Positions 1 through 8,415 of a stretch of 64,000 nucleotides of DNA are shown here, in pieces. The notes beneath the pieces were generated by a model that was not told where the DNA came from, did no database searches, and saw only the letters and a program-made list of their open reading frames with translations. Each line of letters starts with the position of its first letter. Position 1 is the first letter of the stretch. Origin of the DNA: Terriglobia bacterium. GTDB taxonomy: Bacteria > Acidobacteriota > Terriglobia > JAIQFV01. The DNA lies in assembly GCA_020073085.1 (NCBI GenBank), contig JAIQFV010000008.1, positions 62,001 to 126,000 of the forward strand, in the 5' to 3' direction. Both the position numbers and the translations under genes were made by a program.

Positions 1-615
1 ATCCGAAGAGAAACATTTGAGCGCGCCAGAGTCAGGGATTACTGGCAGCATTCTATCAGCGACGATTATTCATTGACGCAAGCCCTTCGGGATGCCCGAC
101 TGTCAATCCACTTTGTGCCTCAATGCCTGCTCCCATCGCGAGGACGCACCACGTGGCGGGAGGTCACGGAATGGAGCACACGCCAACTCATCCTGACACG
201 GATTTATTGGAATAAACTCTGGAAGCTGGCGGCCATCTCACAAACGGTCTTTTCTCTTGTCTTTCTTACGGCTACGGCGCTACTGCCGCGCGAATGGCGG
301 TTATTTTCTTCGACGAAGAATTCCGCACCAGCCTTCTTCAGTTGGATCGCCCAGCTCCCCGTGACCAGTCTTTTGTTTACGATCTTCGTCCTTGGGTTTA
401 TTCGGGGGCTCTTTCGGTGGCTTTCTGTGAGAGTCATTCTTTCAGACCACCGGGAGAACCTCAATCACTTCGCCTGGGCCTACATCTTCCTGCCGCCGGT
501 GATCTCCCTCTTTAGCGCATACATCCTCTGGCGCTCGGCCATGACTCGCCTGGTGGCGTGGCGGGGCAAGGTCTACGAGCTGGTCTCGTCGCGGGAGGTC
601 AAGGTCCTGCAATGA
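1..615 (+). CDS. Membrane glycosyltransferase, family 2 (ceramide glucosyltransferase/HpnI-like), C-terminal part
   Basis: The frame is open from the first base, so the gene starts upstream of the window and only about 204 C-terminal residues are seen. The segment has the layout of the end of GT2/GT21 ceramide-glucosyltransferase-like enzymes: an acidic DDYSLTQAL stretch followed by a TRQLILTRIYW-type segment, which in the family is the (Q/R)XXRW-like acceptor-side motif. Three hydrophobic stretches follow, near residues 79-99, 117-140 and 160-180, and then WRGKVYEL, the usual cytoplasmic tail of this family. By family it would transfer a sugar from a nucleotide sugar to a lipid at the inner membrane. 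The catalytic N-terminal half is not visible, so the substrate cannot be judged. Confidence 0.72.
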   Translation: MRRETFERARVRDYWQHSISDDYSLTQALRDARLSIHFVPQCLLPSRGRTTWREVTEWSTRQLILTRIYWNKLWKLAAISQTVFSLVFLTATALLPREWRLFSSTKNSAPAFFSWIAQLPVTSLLFTIFVLGFIRGLFRWLSVRVILSDHRENLNHFAWAYIFLPPVISLFSAYILWRSAMTRLVAWRGKVYELVSSREVKVLQ

Positions 616-755
616 ACCTGGGGCACTGGGGGGCAGGACAAAGGGGAAGGATGCGGGGAGGCTAGAGATCTCGCGCAGGCCATCTCCAAGTTTCCCGGCG
701 CCTTCTTTCCCGCGCTCTCTTTTGACAAACCCGACTCAAGGCTGGATAGCGGAGG

Positions 756-1385
756 TCAAAGCTTCCGGCACACTGCCACGCCGTCGCGAATCGGGAGAAT
801 CGTGGAGAAGAGCCTGTTTGAAGAGTAGATCAGATGATTGAACTCCTGGATCTTTCGTGTCGTAAGATCAGGCCGCGAACGGGCGACACGGCCATCCCAG
901 AGGACATTATCGGTGATAAATAGACCTCCCTTGCGGACTCGTGGAACCGCCAATCCGAAGACGTCCGGATACCAGTGCTTATCGACATCGTTGAAGATGA
1001 TATCGAAATTGCCCTTTACCTGTTGAATGAGATCCAGGGCATTGCCTACCATCACGTGAATTCTCTTTGAAACTCCGGCGCGCTTGAAATACCCTTCGGC
1101 TTCCCTCGCGTTCTTTGGGTTTCCATCCGTGTAGAACACTTCGCCCTGCTCTCCCACCGCCCTCGCCAGCCACAGGGTCGAGTAGCCAATCGCGGAGCCC
1201 ATTTCAAAAACCCGCTTCGCGCCGATCCCGGTGGCCAGGAGATAGATGACCCGGGCTACCGCTGGACCAATGATCGGGATGGAACGCTTTGTTGCTTCCG
1301 TTTCCATCCTCCTCAACACGGCGTCCCGGCGCGGGAGCAAATCGTAAACGTACCGCTCCACTTCGCGATTTGTAATCTCGTTCAT
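756..1385 (-). CDS. SAM-dependent O-methyltransferase (family 3, caffeoyl-CoA OMT-like)
   Basis: The protein has about 209 residues. A class I SAM fold is visible: FEMGSAIGYSTLWLA near residue 60 is the glycine-rich SAM loop, YTDGNP is the acidic strand 2, and FNDVDKHWYP near residue 131 matches the metal-binding segment of family-3 O-methyltransferases (usually IDADKxxY). The start was placed at the ATG at 1385 because AGGAG lies six bases before it; a TTG 17 codons upstream has no ribosome site. The gene is downstream of a TPR gene on the same strand with a 143-base gap. The methyl acceptor is unknown; family members act on catechol-like hydroxyls. Confidence 0.85.
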   Translation of the reverse strand: MNEITNREVERYVYDLLPRRDAVLRRMETEATKRSIPIIGPAVARVIYLLATGIGAKRVFEMGSAIGYSTLWLARAVGEQGEVFYTDGNPKNAREAEGYFKRAGVSKRIHVMVGNALDLIQQVKGNFDIIFNDVDKHWYPDVFGLAVPRVRKGGLFITDNVLWDGRVARSRPDLTTRKIQEFNHLIYSSNRLFSTILPIRDGVAVCRKL

Positions 1386-1491
1386 GTCAGCTCCTGAACT
1401 CAGCGCGATTTCTAAATCTGCGGTTGTGATCCCCAAGGCGGGACCCGGAACGGTATCAAGACCCTTCTGCCCTCCCCCTCGGTGATTTCAC

Positions 1492-1507
1492 CGACAGGTT
1501 CCTGTCG
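1492..1507. repeat. Short inverted repeat between the TPR and O-methyltransferase genes
   Basis: CGACAGGTTCCTGTCG has 7-base arms and a 2-base centre. It lies just downstream of the TPR gene stop on the minus strand. It could be a weak terminator stem or a protein-binding site; no T-run follows it. Confidence 0.35.
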
Positions 1508-1528
1508 TTCGCGGGGTTCCACTTCCCG

Positions 1529-2032
1529 TTAATTGATCTTCCGTTTCAGTTGGTCCAGTGCCCCGCGAGCCAGGGTGTAACCCGGAGCGATCTCAAGCGA
1601 ACGCTCCAGGCAGGTGCGGGCCCGGGTGTACATTTCTTTGGCAAGATAGATTCGCCCGAGGTTGTAGTGAGGATAATGATAGGCATCATACCGCTTTGCT
1701 TCGATGGCCTTTTCAAGCCAAGGGACCGCCTCGTCGGGACGGCCCAACTCAATCAGGTAAACACCGATATCGTTGTAGGGATTTCCAAAATCCGGATCGA
1801 CCTGAATGGCGCACCTGCATTCTTCGATCGCTTCATCGATCCGGCCCTGAAAGCTGTAGGTCCACCCCAGAAAAGTATGTGCTTCCGCTGTGGGGAAGAC
1901 CTCGATGGATTCCCGGTAGAGATCAACGGCCTCGTCCAAATCGCCGCTCATCTGTTTTTCATACGCCTGTCGAAATAATTCGACGGCGCGCTCGATCACA
2001 TCAGGATTACTGAGCATAGGAAAGCGCATCAT
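1529..2032 (-). CDS. Tetratricopeptide repeat protein
   Basis: A 167-residue protein built almost wholly of 34-residue TPR units, for example GDLDEAVDLYRESIEVFP, GRIDEAIEECRCAIQVDP, GRPDEAVPWLEKAIEA and YTRARTCLERSLEIAPG. No signal peptide is seen, so it is probably cytoplasmic. TPRs mediate protein-protein contacts and the partner is not evident. Two consecutive ATG codons (2032 and 2029) can serve as the start. Confidence 0.82.
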   Translation of the reverse strand: MMRFPMLSNPDVIERAVELFRQAYEKQMSGDLDEAVDLYRESIEVFPTAEAHTFLGWTYSFQGRIDEAIEECRCAIQVDPDFGNPYNDIGVYLIELGRPDEAVPWLEKAIEAKRYDAYHYPHYNLGRIYLAKEMYTRARTCLERSLEIAPGYTLARGALDQLKRKIN

Positions 2033-2243
2033 ACCTGACCCCCGGAAAAAGTGGAAGAGCCCAATTCCCAGCCACCTTGGGAAGGGGGTCCCACGTCAAC
2101 CCCGGACTCGAGATTGAATAATTCCTTAAAAGTAGTTAGAATTTGGACTCGCCTTCAGAAAAGTGCGGCCTGGCTCTCTTGTCTAAAGCCGGTCAGTTCA
2201 GAAGAGGCTTCTTATTGCGGAAAAATGGAAAGGGACCCGGAAA

Positions 2244-2810
2244 ATGATGAAACACCCATCGTGGGGCGCCACAGTTCTAATGAGGCTTCTTCTTCCTCTC
2301 TCTGTACTCATACTCATGTCCTCTTACGGCGCCCGCTTGAATGCGGCGGAACCGGGTCAGTCTCCTGGCGCAAAGCCGGCACCCAAACCGTTTGAGATCC
2401 CTCTCATCAACGCCCGGAAATTCAACGAAACGCTGAAGAAGCTCAGAGGCAAAGTCGTTGTGGTCAACATGTGGGCCACCTGGTGCGTCCCCTGTCGAAA
2501 AGAGTTCCCATTGCTGGTTGAGCTCTACCGGCAGTACAAATCCAAGGGGATGGAACTTCTGGCGATATCGAACGATGATCTCCAGAATCTTGACGATGTT
2601 AAGGATTTTGTCAGGGAGCGCAACGCTCGATTCCCCGCTTACATCGTCGATCCTGATGGGGCAAACGATTTGCGGGAAGCAATTTATCCGGAATGGACCG
2701 GAGGGCTGCCCTCAACGTTCGTCTTCGATCGTCACGGTGATCTGAAAGGAAAAATCCTGGGAATGCTTGACCGTGAGGAGTTTGATAACACGATTAAACC
2801 CTTGCTCTGA
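2244..2810 (+). CDS. TlpA-like thioredoxin-fold protein, exported
   Basis: A 188-residue protein. Residues 12-34 form a signal peptide or membrane anchor (MRLLLPLSVLILMSS then AAEP). The thioredoxin fold begins near residue 50, with the active site WCVPC (Cys81 and Cys84) in the MWATWCVPCRKEFP context typical of TlpA/ResA proteins, and a cis-Pro loop GGLPSTFVFD near residue 155. Family members reduce periplasmic disulfides, often during cytochrome c maturation, which would suit the many c-type cytochromes at 48-62 kb; that link is inference. The ATG at 2244 follows a purine-rich stretch. Confidence 0.88.
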   Translation: MMKHPSWGATVLMRLLLPLSVLILMSSYGARLNAAEPGQSPGAKPAPKPFEIPLINARKFNETLKKLRGKVVVVNMWATWCVPCRKEFPLLVELYRQYKSKGMELLAISNDDLQNLDDVKDFVRERNARFPAYIVDPDGANDLREAIYPEWTGGLPSTFVFDRHGDLKGKILGMLDREEFDNTIKPLL

Positions 2811-2870
2811 TCTGATCAATTTGCCACGGGGTTATTCCAATCGAAAGGTTCGCAAATAGCGCGGGGGACC

Positions 2871-3530
2871 ATGGACAGCAAAGAATTCGTGAAGCAACTT
2901 CAAACAGCCAATGACAAGATCCTGGAACGCCTCCGCTCCACTGTTGATGTTCACTCCGGGCCGGAAGCGGCGATGTCCATTCCGAGTCTCTTGAAGATCG
3001 CCCTGAAAAATGAAGTCGAGGCCACGGAGTTGGCAGCGGTTTGGATGCCGACCACCACGAATGTAGAGGTGAAGATGGCTTTCGCGCGCCAGGTGGGCGA
3101 TGAAGCCAAACACTACCGGCTTATCGAGGAGCGGCTTCATCAGTTGGGAGAATCGCTGGAGGGGTTCAATCCTCTCAGTCACGGCTATTCGCCGCTGTTC
3201 AAATTTTTGAGTGTGCTCCGTGATATGGTGGATCGCGTGGCCGCCGCCCAATTTACCCGCGAGGCCATCGCCGTGGTCAAGAACGAACAGTTCATTGCCT
3301 TGTGTGAAGCGAAGGGCGATCATGAAACGGCGCGCCTTTATCGGGACATCATCCAACCGGATGAGGAATTCCATCACGAGCTGGGTCGAAGGCTCCTGGA
3401 AAAGTATGCCACGACCGAGGAATTGCAGGCGAATGCCCGTCTCAGCGCCCGGCAAACGCTGGAGCTGGCGGATGAACTGCAGGGTCTTGCTTACCAGCAA
3501 CTCGGAATTCACCATGCTCCCGGCTGTTGA
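2871..3530 (+). CDS. Ferritin-like di-iron domain protein
   Basis: A helical 219-residue protein. Helices carry ferritin-like ligand patterns: NEVEATELA near residue 43, DEAKHYRLIEE near residue 78 (ExxH), and DEEFHHELG near residue 165 (second ExxH-like). The spacing resembles ferritin-like/rubrerythrin superfamily members, although no rubredoxin CxxC tail is present. Possible roles are iron or peroxide handling, or an oxygenase-like reaction; the substrate cannot be read from sequence. It precedes a small hypothetical gene by 27 bases. Confidence 0.68.
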   Translation: MDSKEFVKQLQTANDKILERLRSTVDVHSGPEAAMSIPSLLKIALKNEVEATELAAVWMPTTTNVEVKMAFARQVGDEAKHYRLIEERLHQLGESLEGFNPLSHGYSPLFKFLSVLRDMVDRVAAAQFTREAIAVVKNEQFIALCEAKGDHETARLYRDIIQPDEEFHHELGRRLLEKYATTEELQANARLSARQTLELADELQGLAYQQLGIHHAPGC

Positions 3531-3557
3531 GCCGTGACCCTCCAGCCTTGAGATGCC

Positions 3558-3824
3558 ATGCCTGATCTATTTCCGGTCGCCGACCATCTTCTGAGCCAGC
3601 TGATTGAACAGCAGCGCGCCAAAGTGATGCTCCTGGCTCGTTCGCTGAACTCGTCCCTGACCTTTGAGGACCTCTTGAATCCCCAGACTTTTCCCGAGTT
3701 GGCGGCTAATCCCGCTTTTAACTACGAGGATGGAATCCTGGCAGGACTCTTGAGTGCACAGATGGCCTTGCGCGCAGAAAGCCGGCGACAGCCCCCGTCA
3801 CAAGAATCCCGGGCTGCGGGCTGA
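3558..3824 (+). CDS. Small hypothetical protein
   Basis: An 88-residue protein that I do not recognise. It begins with an amphipathic helix (HLLSQLIEQQRAKVMLLARSLN) and has no signal peptide, cysteine pairs or clear domain. It lies between the ferritin-like gene and the GlcG-like gene on the same strand with short gaps. That position, plus reasonable codon use, is the only support that it is translated. Confidence 0.5.
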   Translation: MPDLFPVADHLLSQLIEQQRAKVMLLARSLNSSLTFEDLLNPQTFPELAANPAFNYEDGILAGLLSAQMALRAESRRQPPSQESRAAG

Positions 3825-3888
3825 ACAGAGACGACGCCCGCCAGGTGCCCTTCGCGGAGACCCTCGAAACCACTTTGGAACCCTCCCC

Positions 3889-4323
3889 ATGATTAATGTT
3901 CCCAAACTGACGCTCGAGGATGTTAAAAAAATTATGGACGCGGCGGAATCGAAGGCGCGCTCCATCGGTGTGGACATGGACATTGCCATCGTGGACGACG
4001 GCGGCCATCTGCTCATGTTCCTCCGAATGGACGGCGCCAAGATCACCTCCATCCAGGTCTCGATTGACAAGGCATTCACGGCGGCCGGGGCGCGCCGTCC
4101 GACGCATGAATACGCTGCGGTCGCCGGCGCCGGAGGCCCTGCCTTCGGCATTCACGTCAGCCACCAGGGACGTTTTTCCATCGTCGGAGGCGGATTTCCC
4201 ATCTTTGTGGAAGGACGCATCGTCGGAGCCGTGGGGTGCAGTTCGGGAACAGCGGAACAGGACCGCGAAGTGGCTGAGGCAGCCATACAGACGTTTTTGA
4301 AAGGCATGTCCAAAAAGGGCTAG
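3889..4323 (+). CDS. GlcG/HbpS family heme-binding-like protein (DUF336)
   Basis: A 144-residue protein with the complete GlcG/HbpS fold: LTLEDVKKIMDAAE at the N-terminus, then IAIVDDGGHLLMFLRMDGAK, SIDKAFTAA, a glycine-rich AGAGGPAFG segment, and VGAVGCSSGTAEQDREVAEAA. The start at 3889 was chosen because the family motif begins immediately after it; an in-frame ATG at 3754 would add 45 low-complexity residues that overlap the previous gene. Some relatives bind heme or sense redox stress; others occur beside glycolate or cobalamin pathways. The specific role here is not evident. Confidence 0.82.
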   Translation: MINVPKLTLEDVKKIMDAAESKARSIGVDMDIAIVDDGGHLLMFLRMDGAKITSIQVSIDKAFTAAGARRPTHEYAAVAGAGGPAFGIHVSHQGRFSIVGGGFPIFVEGRIVGAVGCSSGTAEQDREVAEAAIQTFLKGMSKKG

Positions 4324-4431
4324 CTTCAGCGCTCCTCAGCCCGGCCCACCCCAGCCCGGGCGAGTTCGAGGCCGCCTTCTGTATCGACTGCCTCTTCCAA
4401 ATTTCCTTCCCCGATCAAAAAACAATTCCGC

Positions 4432-4437
4432 TATAAT
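4432..4437 (+). promoter_or_regulatory. Possible -10 element for the GcvT/YgfZ-like gene
   Basis: TATAAT occurs 37 bases before the start at 4475 in a locally AT-rich stretch. No good -35 hexamer is seen at 16-18 bases, so this is weak. Confidence 0.3.
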
Positions 4438-4474
4438 GACCTTCTTTTGCATATCGTAGAAATGGTCTTCCTTC

Positions 4475-5683
4475 ATGATGAAGAGAACAGTTCTCCACGA
4501 CATTGAAAAAGCGCTTGGCGCGGCCTTTGAAGTCCGATCCACACCCGGCCCGGAAGCCGGACAAGAGACCTGGGAAATCGCATCCGTCTATTCGACGGTT
4601 GAAGAGGAATATGCAGCGGTCCGCGAGCGGATAGGATTGTTCGACTTCTCCCACCGGGGAAAAATCCGGGTGAAAGGCCCCGACAGCCTCAAGTACCTGC
4701 ACGGACAGGTCACCAACGAGATCAAGAAACTGCCCTTGCATTCCGGATGTTATGCCTTTGCATTAACCCACAAAGGGGCCCTCGTCGGAGACTTGAACAT
4801 ATACCGGACCGGCAAGGAAGAACTTCTGATCGATACTTCCGAGTTCTGTGCGCACCGGGTTTTTGATCAACTGCTGCGCTTCGCGATATCCGATGAGGTG
4901 GAGATCGAAAACATCACTGAAAACATCTGCCACCTCGGCATCCACGGGCCGGGAACCATCCGTTTCCTTCTCGAACAGCTCCAGAATGGCGGGGCGGAAG
5001 GGACGTGGCCGCCGAATTCCATTCAGGAGCTCACCCTGGAATCCAGCCGGTTCCTCGCCGCTCGACAAGGCTATGGCAAAGAGACGGGGTGGACCGGGGA
5101 GGAGGGCTTCGATCTCTTTCTGGAGGGACAGGATCCTGAGAAATTGTGGAAGACACTCCTGGAAAAAGGCAAGCCATATGGCCTGAAATGCGCCGGCTCG
5201 GATGCCTTTCACACATTGCGCCTGGAAGCCGGGGTTCCCCTTTACGGGGTGGACATGACAGAGGATCATCTTCCACAAGAAGTTCTTGCTTCCGCGGATG
5301 ACTTTCGCCGGGCCATTTCCACCGACAAGGGATGTTACATCGGACAGGAAGTCGTCGCCCGCCTTGTTTCTCGCGGACATGTGAACCGTGTCCTCGCAGG
5401 AATGATTTTGAACGGGGCAAATGAACCCCAGACGGGTTCTCAACTGTTTGACGGGGGAAAGGCGGCCGGGGTGTTAACCAGCACCTCTTGGTCCCCTTCC
5501 CGGAGGAAGATCGTGGGGCTCGGGTACATCCCTTCCCTCCGGAATGGGCCGGACAATGAATTCTCGGTTGGCACGCCGGATTCGACGATTCAGGCGAAGG
5601 TGGTTTCCCTTCCCTTCTACACAGCAAAAATTGCAGGTGGAGAGGAGCTTTCCAACCTGAATTGGACGACCGGGACGCACTGA
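4475..5683 (+). CDS. GcvT/YgfZ family folate-binding aminomethyltransferase-like protein
   Basis: A 402-residue protein. The N-terminal part shows the GcvT-type YxxVxxEYxAVRERIGLFDFSHRGKIRVKG pattern. The signature KGCYIGQE near residue 285 is the YgfZ motif with its conserved cysteine, and a C-terminal beta-barrel-like domain follows. YgfZ proteins bind tetrahydrofolate and help Fe-S cluster enzymes; GcvT itself transfers the glycine aminomethyl group. No gcvH or gcvP is nearby and the KGCYIGQE motif is intact, so a YgfZ-type role is favoured. An MFS gene follows after 83 bases. Confidence 0.82.
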   Translation: MMKRTVLHDIEKALGAAFEVRSTPGPEAGQETWEIASVYSTVEEEYAAVRERIGLFDFSHRGKIRVKGPDSLKYLHGQVTNEIKKLPLHSGCYAFALTHKGALVGDLNIYRTGKEELLIDTSEFCAHRVFDQLLRFAISDEVEIENITENICHLGIHGPGTIRFLLEQLQNGGAEGTWPPNSIQELTLESSRFLAARQGYGKETGWTGEEGFDLFLEGQDPEKLWKTLLEKGKPYGLKCAGSDAFHTLRLEAGVPLYGVDMTEDHLPQEVLASADDFRRAISTDKGCYIGQEVVARLVSRGHVNRVLAGMILNGANEPQTGSQLFDGGKAAGVLTSTSWSPSRRKIVGLGYIPSLRNGPDNEFSVGTPDSTIQAKVVSLPFYTAKIAGGEELSNLNWTTGTH

Positions 5684-5766
5684 GTCGGGCTGGAATTCCC
5701 CATGGGTCCGACGATCGCCCTCTCATCCGCATTCATCCGGGTTTGCCCGAATTCACAAGCTGACTC

Positions 5767-6957
5767 ATGAGACAAAAATCTTCCCTGTTCACGATCTTTC
5801 TCATCGTTTTCATTGATCTGCTCGGCTTTGGCATTGTTGTCCCCTACCTTCCCTCGTATGCGGTCGAAAAATTCCAGGCGACCAATTTCGAAGTGGGCTT
5901 GCTGATGGCCAGCTTTTCCTTCATGCAATTCATTTTTGCCCCGATCTGGGGTGGCCTGTCGGATCGCAAAGGGCGTCGGCCCATTCTGATTATGAGCCTG
6001 GCGGGCGCCAGCCTTTCCTATTGGATCCTGGGGACTGCGAACACCCTGCCGCTTCTTTTCTTCTCACGTCTCCTCTCCGGAACTGCCGCCGCCAATATTT
6101 CAACGGCACAAGCCTACGTGAGCGACACGACGACCCCGGAGAACCGCGCCAAAGGGATGGGAATGATCGGGGCCGCGTTCGGGCTCGGGTTTATCTTTGG
6201 ACCAGCGATCGGCGGAGCACTCAGCCACGTGGATTACTCCCTCCCGGCATACTTTGGGTGTGGGCTTTCAGCGCTGGCCATGTTGATGACCGTGTTTTTG
6301 CTGCCTGAATCCCTCCAGCCCACCCGGGACAGGGTCACCGTGGGACGCCAGATTGGTCCCCGTGCCATCTTGAAAGCATTCACTCATCCTCACCTGGGAC
6401 TGCTTTTTGCCATTTTCTTCATCTTTACTTTCTCTTTTTCATGTTACGAAACGACCTTCCCACTGGTAGGTCTCAAGAAGTTCGGTTATCACCCGGCCCA
6501 GATCGGACTCTGGTTCGCTTATGTAGGCGTGGTGACCGCAGCAATCCAGGGTGGCCTTATTGGCCGGCTGGCAAAACGATATGGCGAGCGCAAGTTAATC
6601 ATCATGGGTGTCGTTCTAACCATCATTGGCATCGTCTTCATTCCCTATTCGCCGGGCATGAAGGTCCTCGCCGCGGTCCTCCTTTCGCTTGGTGTTGGAG
6701 CAGGAATCACCAATCCCTCTCTCTCCAGTTTTATCTCGCTTTCGGCTGAAGCCACGGAGCAAGGCAGCGTGCTGGGAATGTCTCAGTCGCTATCGAGCCT
6801 GGCGAGGATCCTGGGGCCGATCTGGGGCGGTTTCGGCATGCAGCACTGGGGATTTGGGTTTCCTTACCTGACTTGTGGCGTGTTGCTGGCCTTGGCGCTG
6901 CTGTCCGGACTCAGGCTCCTCAATGCGCGTGCTGTCGTCAATCAGCCGATCGCTTAA
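5767..6957 (+). CDS. MFS transporter, TetA-like drug:proton antiporter family
   Basis: A 396-residue protein with about 12 hydrophobic helices. The first helix region reads FLIVFIDLLGFGIVVPYLP, the loop 2-3 signature is GGLSDRKGRRPIL (MFS motif A), and helix 5 contains GAAFGLGFIFGPAIGG (motif C, typical of drug antiporters). It is an inner-membrane exporter by family. The substrate cannot be predicted. Confidence 0.86.
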   Translation: MRQKSSLFTIFLIVFIDLLGFGIVVPYLPSYAVEKFQATNFEVGLLMASFSFMQFIFAPIWGGLSDRKGRRPILIMSLAGASLSYWILGTANTLPLLFFSRLLSGTAAANISTAQAYVSDTTTPENRAKGMGMIGAAFGLGFIFGPAIGGALSHVDYSLPAYFGCGLSALAMLMTVFLLPESLQPTRDRVTVGRQIGPRAILKAFTHPHLGLLFAIFFIFTFSFSCYETTFPLVGLKKFGYHPAQIGLWFAYVGVVTAAIQGGLIGRLAKRYGERKLIIMGVVLTIIGIVFIPYSPGMKVLAAVLLSLGVGAGITNPSLSSFISLSAEATEQGSVLGMSQSLSSLARILGPIWGGFGMQHWGFGFPYLTCGVLLALALLSGLRLLNARAVVNQPIA

Positions 6958-7048
6958 CACAGTTTGACAACGCTTCGAATCTCTTTTATGGCCCTTCCGA
7001 TCAGGGTCAGTTTGCGAACCAGCTGAATCGATTGCCTCATGGAGTTGA

Positions 7049-7984
7049 ATGATGCCCCTCCCGGTTATCCTCGATTGCGACCCTGGACACGATGATGCGG
7101 TAGCCATTCTGCTGGCCTGCGCATCTCCCGAACTGGAAGTGCTGGGAATTTCCACTGTGGCCGGGAATGTCCCCCTTGAAAAAACGTCGAAGAACGCACT
7201 GAAGATTTGTGAGCTCGCAAAGCTCGATCACGTCAAGGTATACGCCGGCATGTCGCGCCCCCTGGTGAAGGACCTGTTGACTGCCGAGGAGGTGCATGGG
7301 AAGAGCGGGCTCGATGGGCCGGACTTGCCTCTCCCAAGGCGCTCGCTGGAACCGAAACACAGCGTCGACTTCATCATCGAAGAATTACTGCGTTCGAAGG
7401 AACCTATTACCCTCATTCCCACGGGGCCCTTGACCAATATTGCGATGGCCCTCGTCAGAGAACCGCGCATCCGAAGCCGCATTCGCGAGATTGTCTTGAT
7501 GGGGGGAGCGATTGCTGAGGGCAATACTACTCCCGCGGCGGAATTCAACATCTATGTGGATCCTCATGCGGCGGATGTTGTTTTCCGCAGCGGCGTTCCT
7601 GTGACGATGATCGGGCTCGATGTGACGCACCAGGCCCTCACGCTTCCGGACCGGTTGAACCGGATCCGGGCGTTGAATTCGCGCACGGCCCTGGTGGTGG
7701 CCCAGTTGATTGAGTTCTTCCAGGAGCACCATCGCGTCAAGTATGGAATGGCGGGGCCGCCGCTCCATGATCCCTGCGCCGTGGCCGCCGTCGTGGATCG
7801 GACCCTCTTCCATTTCAAGAGTATGCATGTGGCGATCGAACTGGAGGGGAGACACACTCAGGGTCGGACCGTGTGCGACTTATGGGACGTTACCGGAAAT
7901 CCCGCAAATGCCCAGGTAGCCCTCTCCATCGACGCCCCGCGGTTCTTTGATTTGCTGATCTCCCGCCTGGCTGCTTATCCATAA
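7049..7984 (+). CDS. Inosine-uridine-type nucleoside N-ribohydrolase
   Basis: A 311-residue protein. PVILDCDPGHDDAVAILLA near residues 5-23 is the calcium-binding Asp cluster of nucleoside hydrolases. TLIPTGPLTNIAMAL, the IVLMGGAIAEGNTTPAAEFNIYVDP region and PLHDPCAVAA complete the fold. It should cleave the N-glycosidic bond of purine or pyrimidine ribonucleosides for base salvage. Length and motif order are normal. It starts at tandem ATG codons. Confidence 0.93.
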   Translation: MMPLPVILDCDPGHDDAVAILLACASPELEVLGISTVAGNVPLEKTSKNALKICELAKLDHVKVYAGMSRPLVKDLLTAEEVHGKSGLDGPDLPLPRRSLEPKHSVDFIIEELLRSKEPITLIPTGPLTNIAMALVREPRIRSRIREIVLMGGAIAEGNTTPAAEFNIYVDPHAADVVFRSGVPVTMIGLDVTHQALTLPDRLNRIRALNSRTALVVAQLIEFFQEHHRVKYGMAGPPLHDPCAVAAVVDRTLFHFKSMHVAIELEGRHTQGRTVCDLWDVTGNPANAQVALSIDAPRFFDLLISRLAAYP

Positions 7985-8415
7985 GGCGGGAGTGGCGCGC
8001 ACCTCACCATCGAAGAATGCAGGGGGTTACCTGAGGTCGGTAAAACCATGCATTCAAGAGTCTTATCTGCTACCCACTTCGTGGCTTGCGCCACTTTCGG
8101 AATCCGGAATGACCGGACACTTATCCCCCCTGATTGCTCCCTTGCAACATTTCCTTGAAAAGCCCGAACTTCGGACTTAGAATTTGTTTGGTCGACCCCC
8201 CTGTCGACCTCATGACTGAAGAGCTTGGCCGGTCGGCCAGGTTATGACAAGCCCCCCCCTATCGGCGAATTCTATTGTCTCTGAGGGAAATTTACCTCCC
8301 GCTGATCGTCCGCCTCTAGGGACTACAGCAGAGAGTGTGAAAACTTTCACTGTAAAATAACCTGCGCGAATCCGGGATCGAGGGAATTCATCATTTCTCC
8401 CAAGGGAGATCATCC
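7985..8415. other. Intergenic region upstream of the giant FG-GAP gene
   Basis: No credible gene is seen. The stretch holds a hairpin GGTCGAC-6-GTCGACC at 8190-8209, a CRP/FNR-type palindrome at 8337-8350 and, just after it, TAAAAT at 8352-8357, which could serve as a -10 element. AAGGGAGA at 8402-8409 is the ribosome-binding site of the next gene. Confidence 0.55.
8337..8350. promoter_or_regulatory. CRP/FNR-type palindrome, GTGAA-N4-TTCAC
   Basis: GTGAAAACTTTCAC is an exact match to the motif shared with sites at 36853, 51811, 52924 and 54151. Its centre lies about 72 bases before the FG-GAP protein start, next to a possible -10 element. Confidence 0.55.
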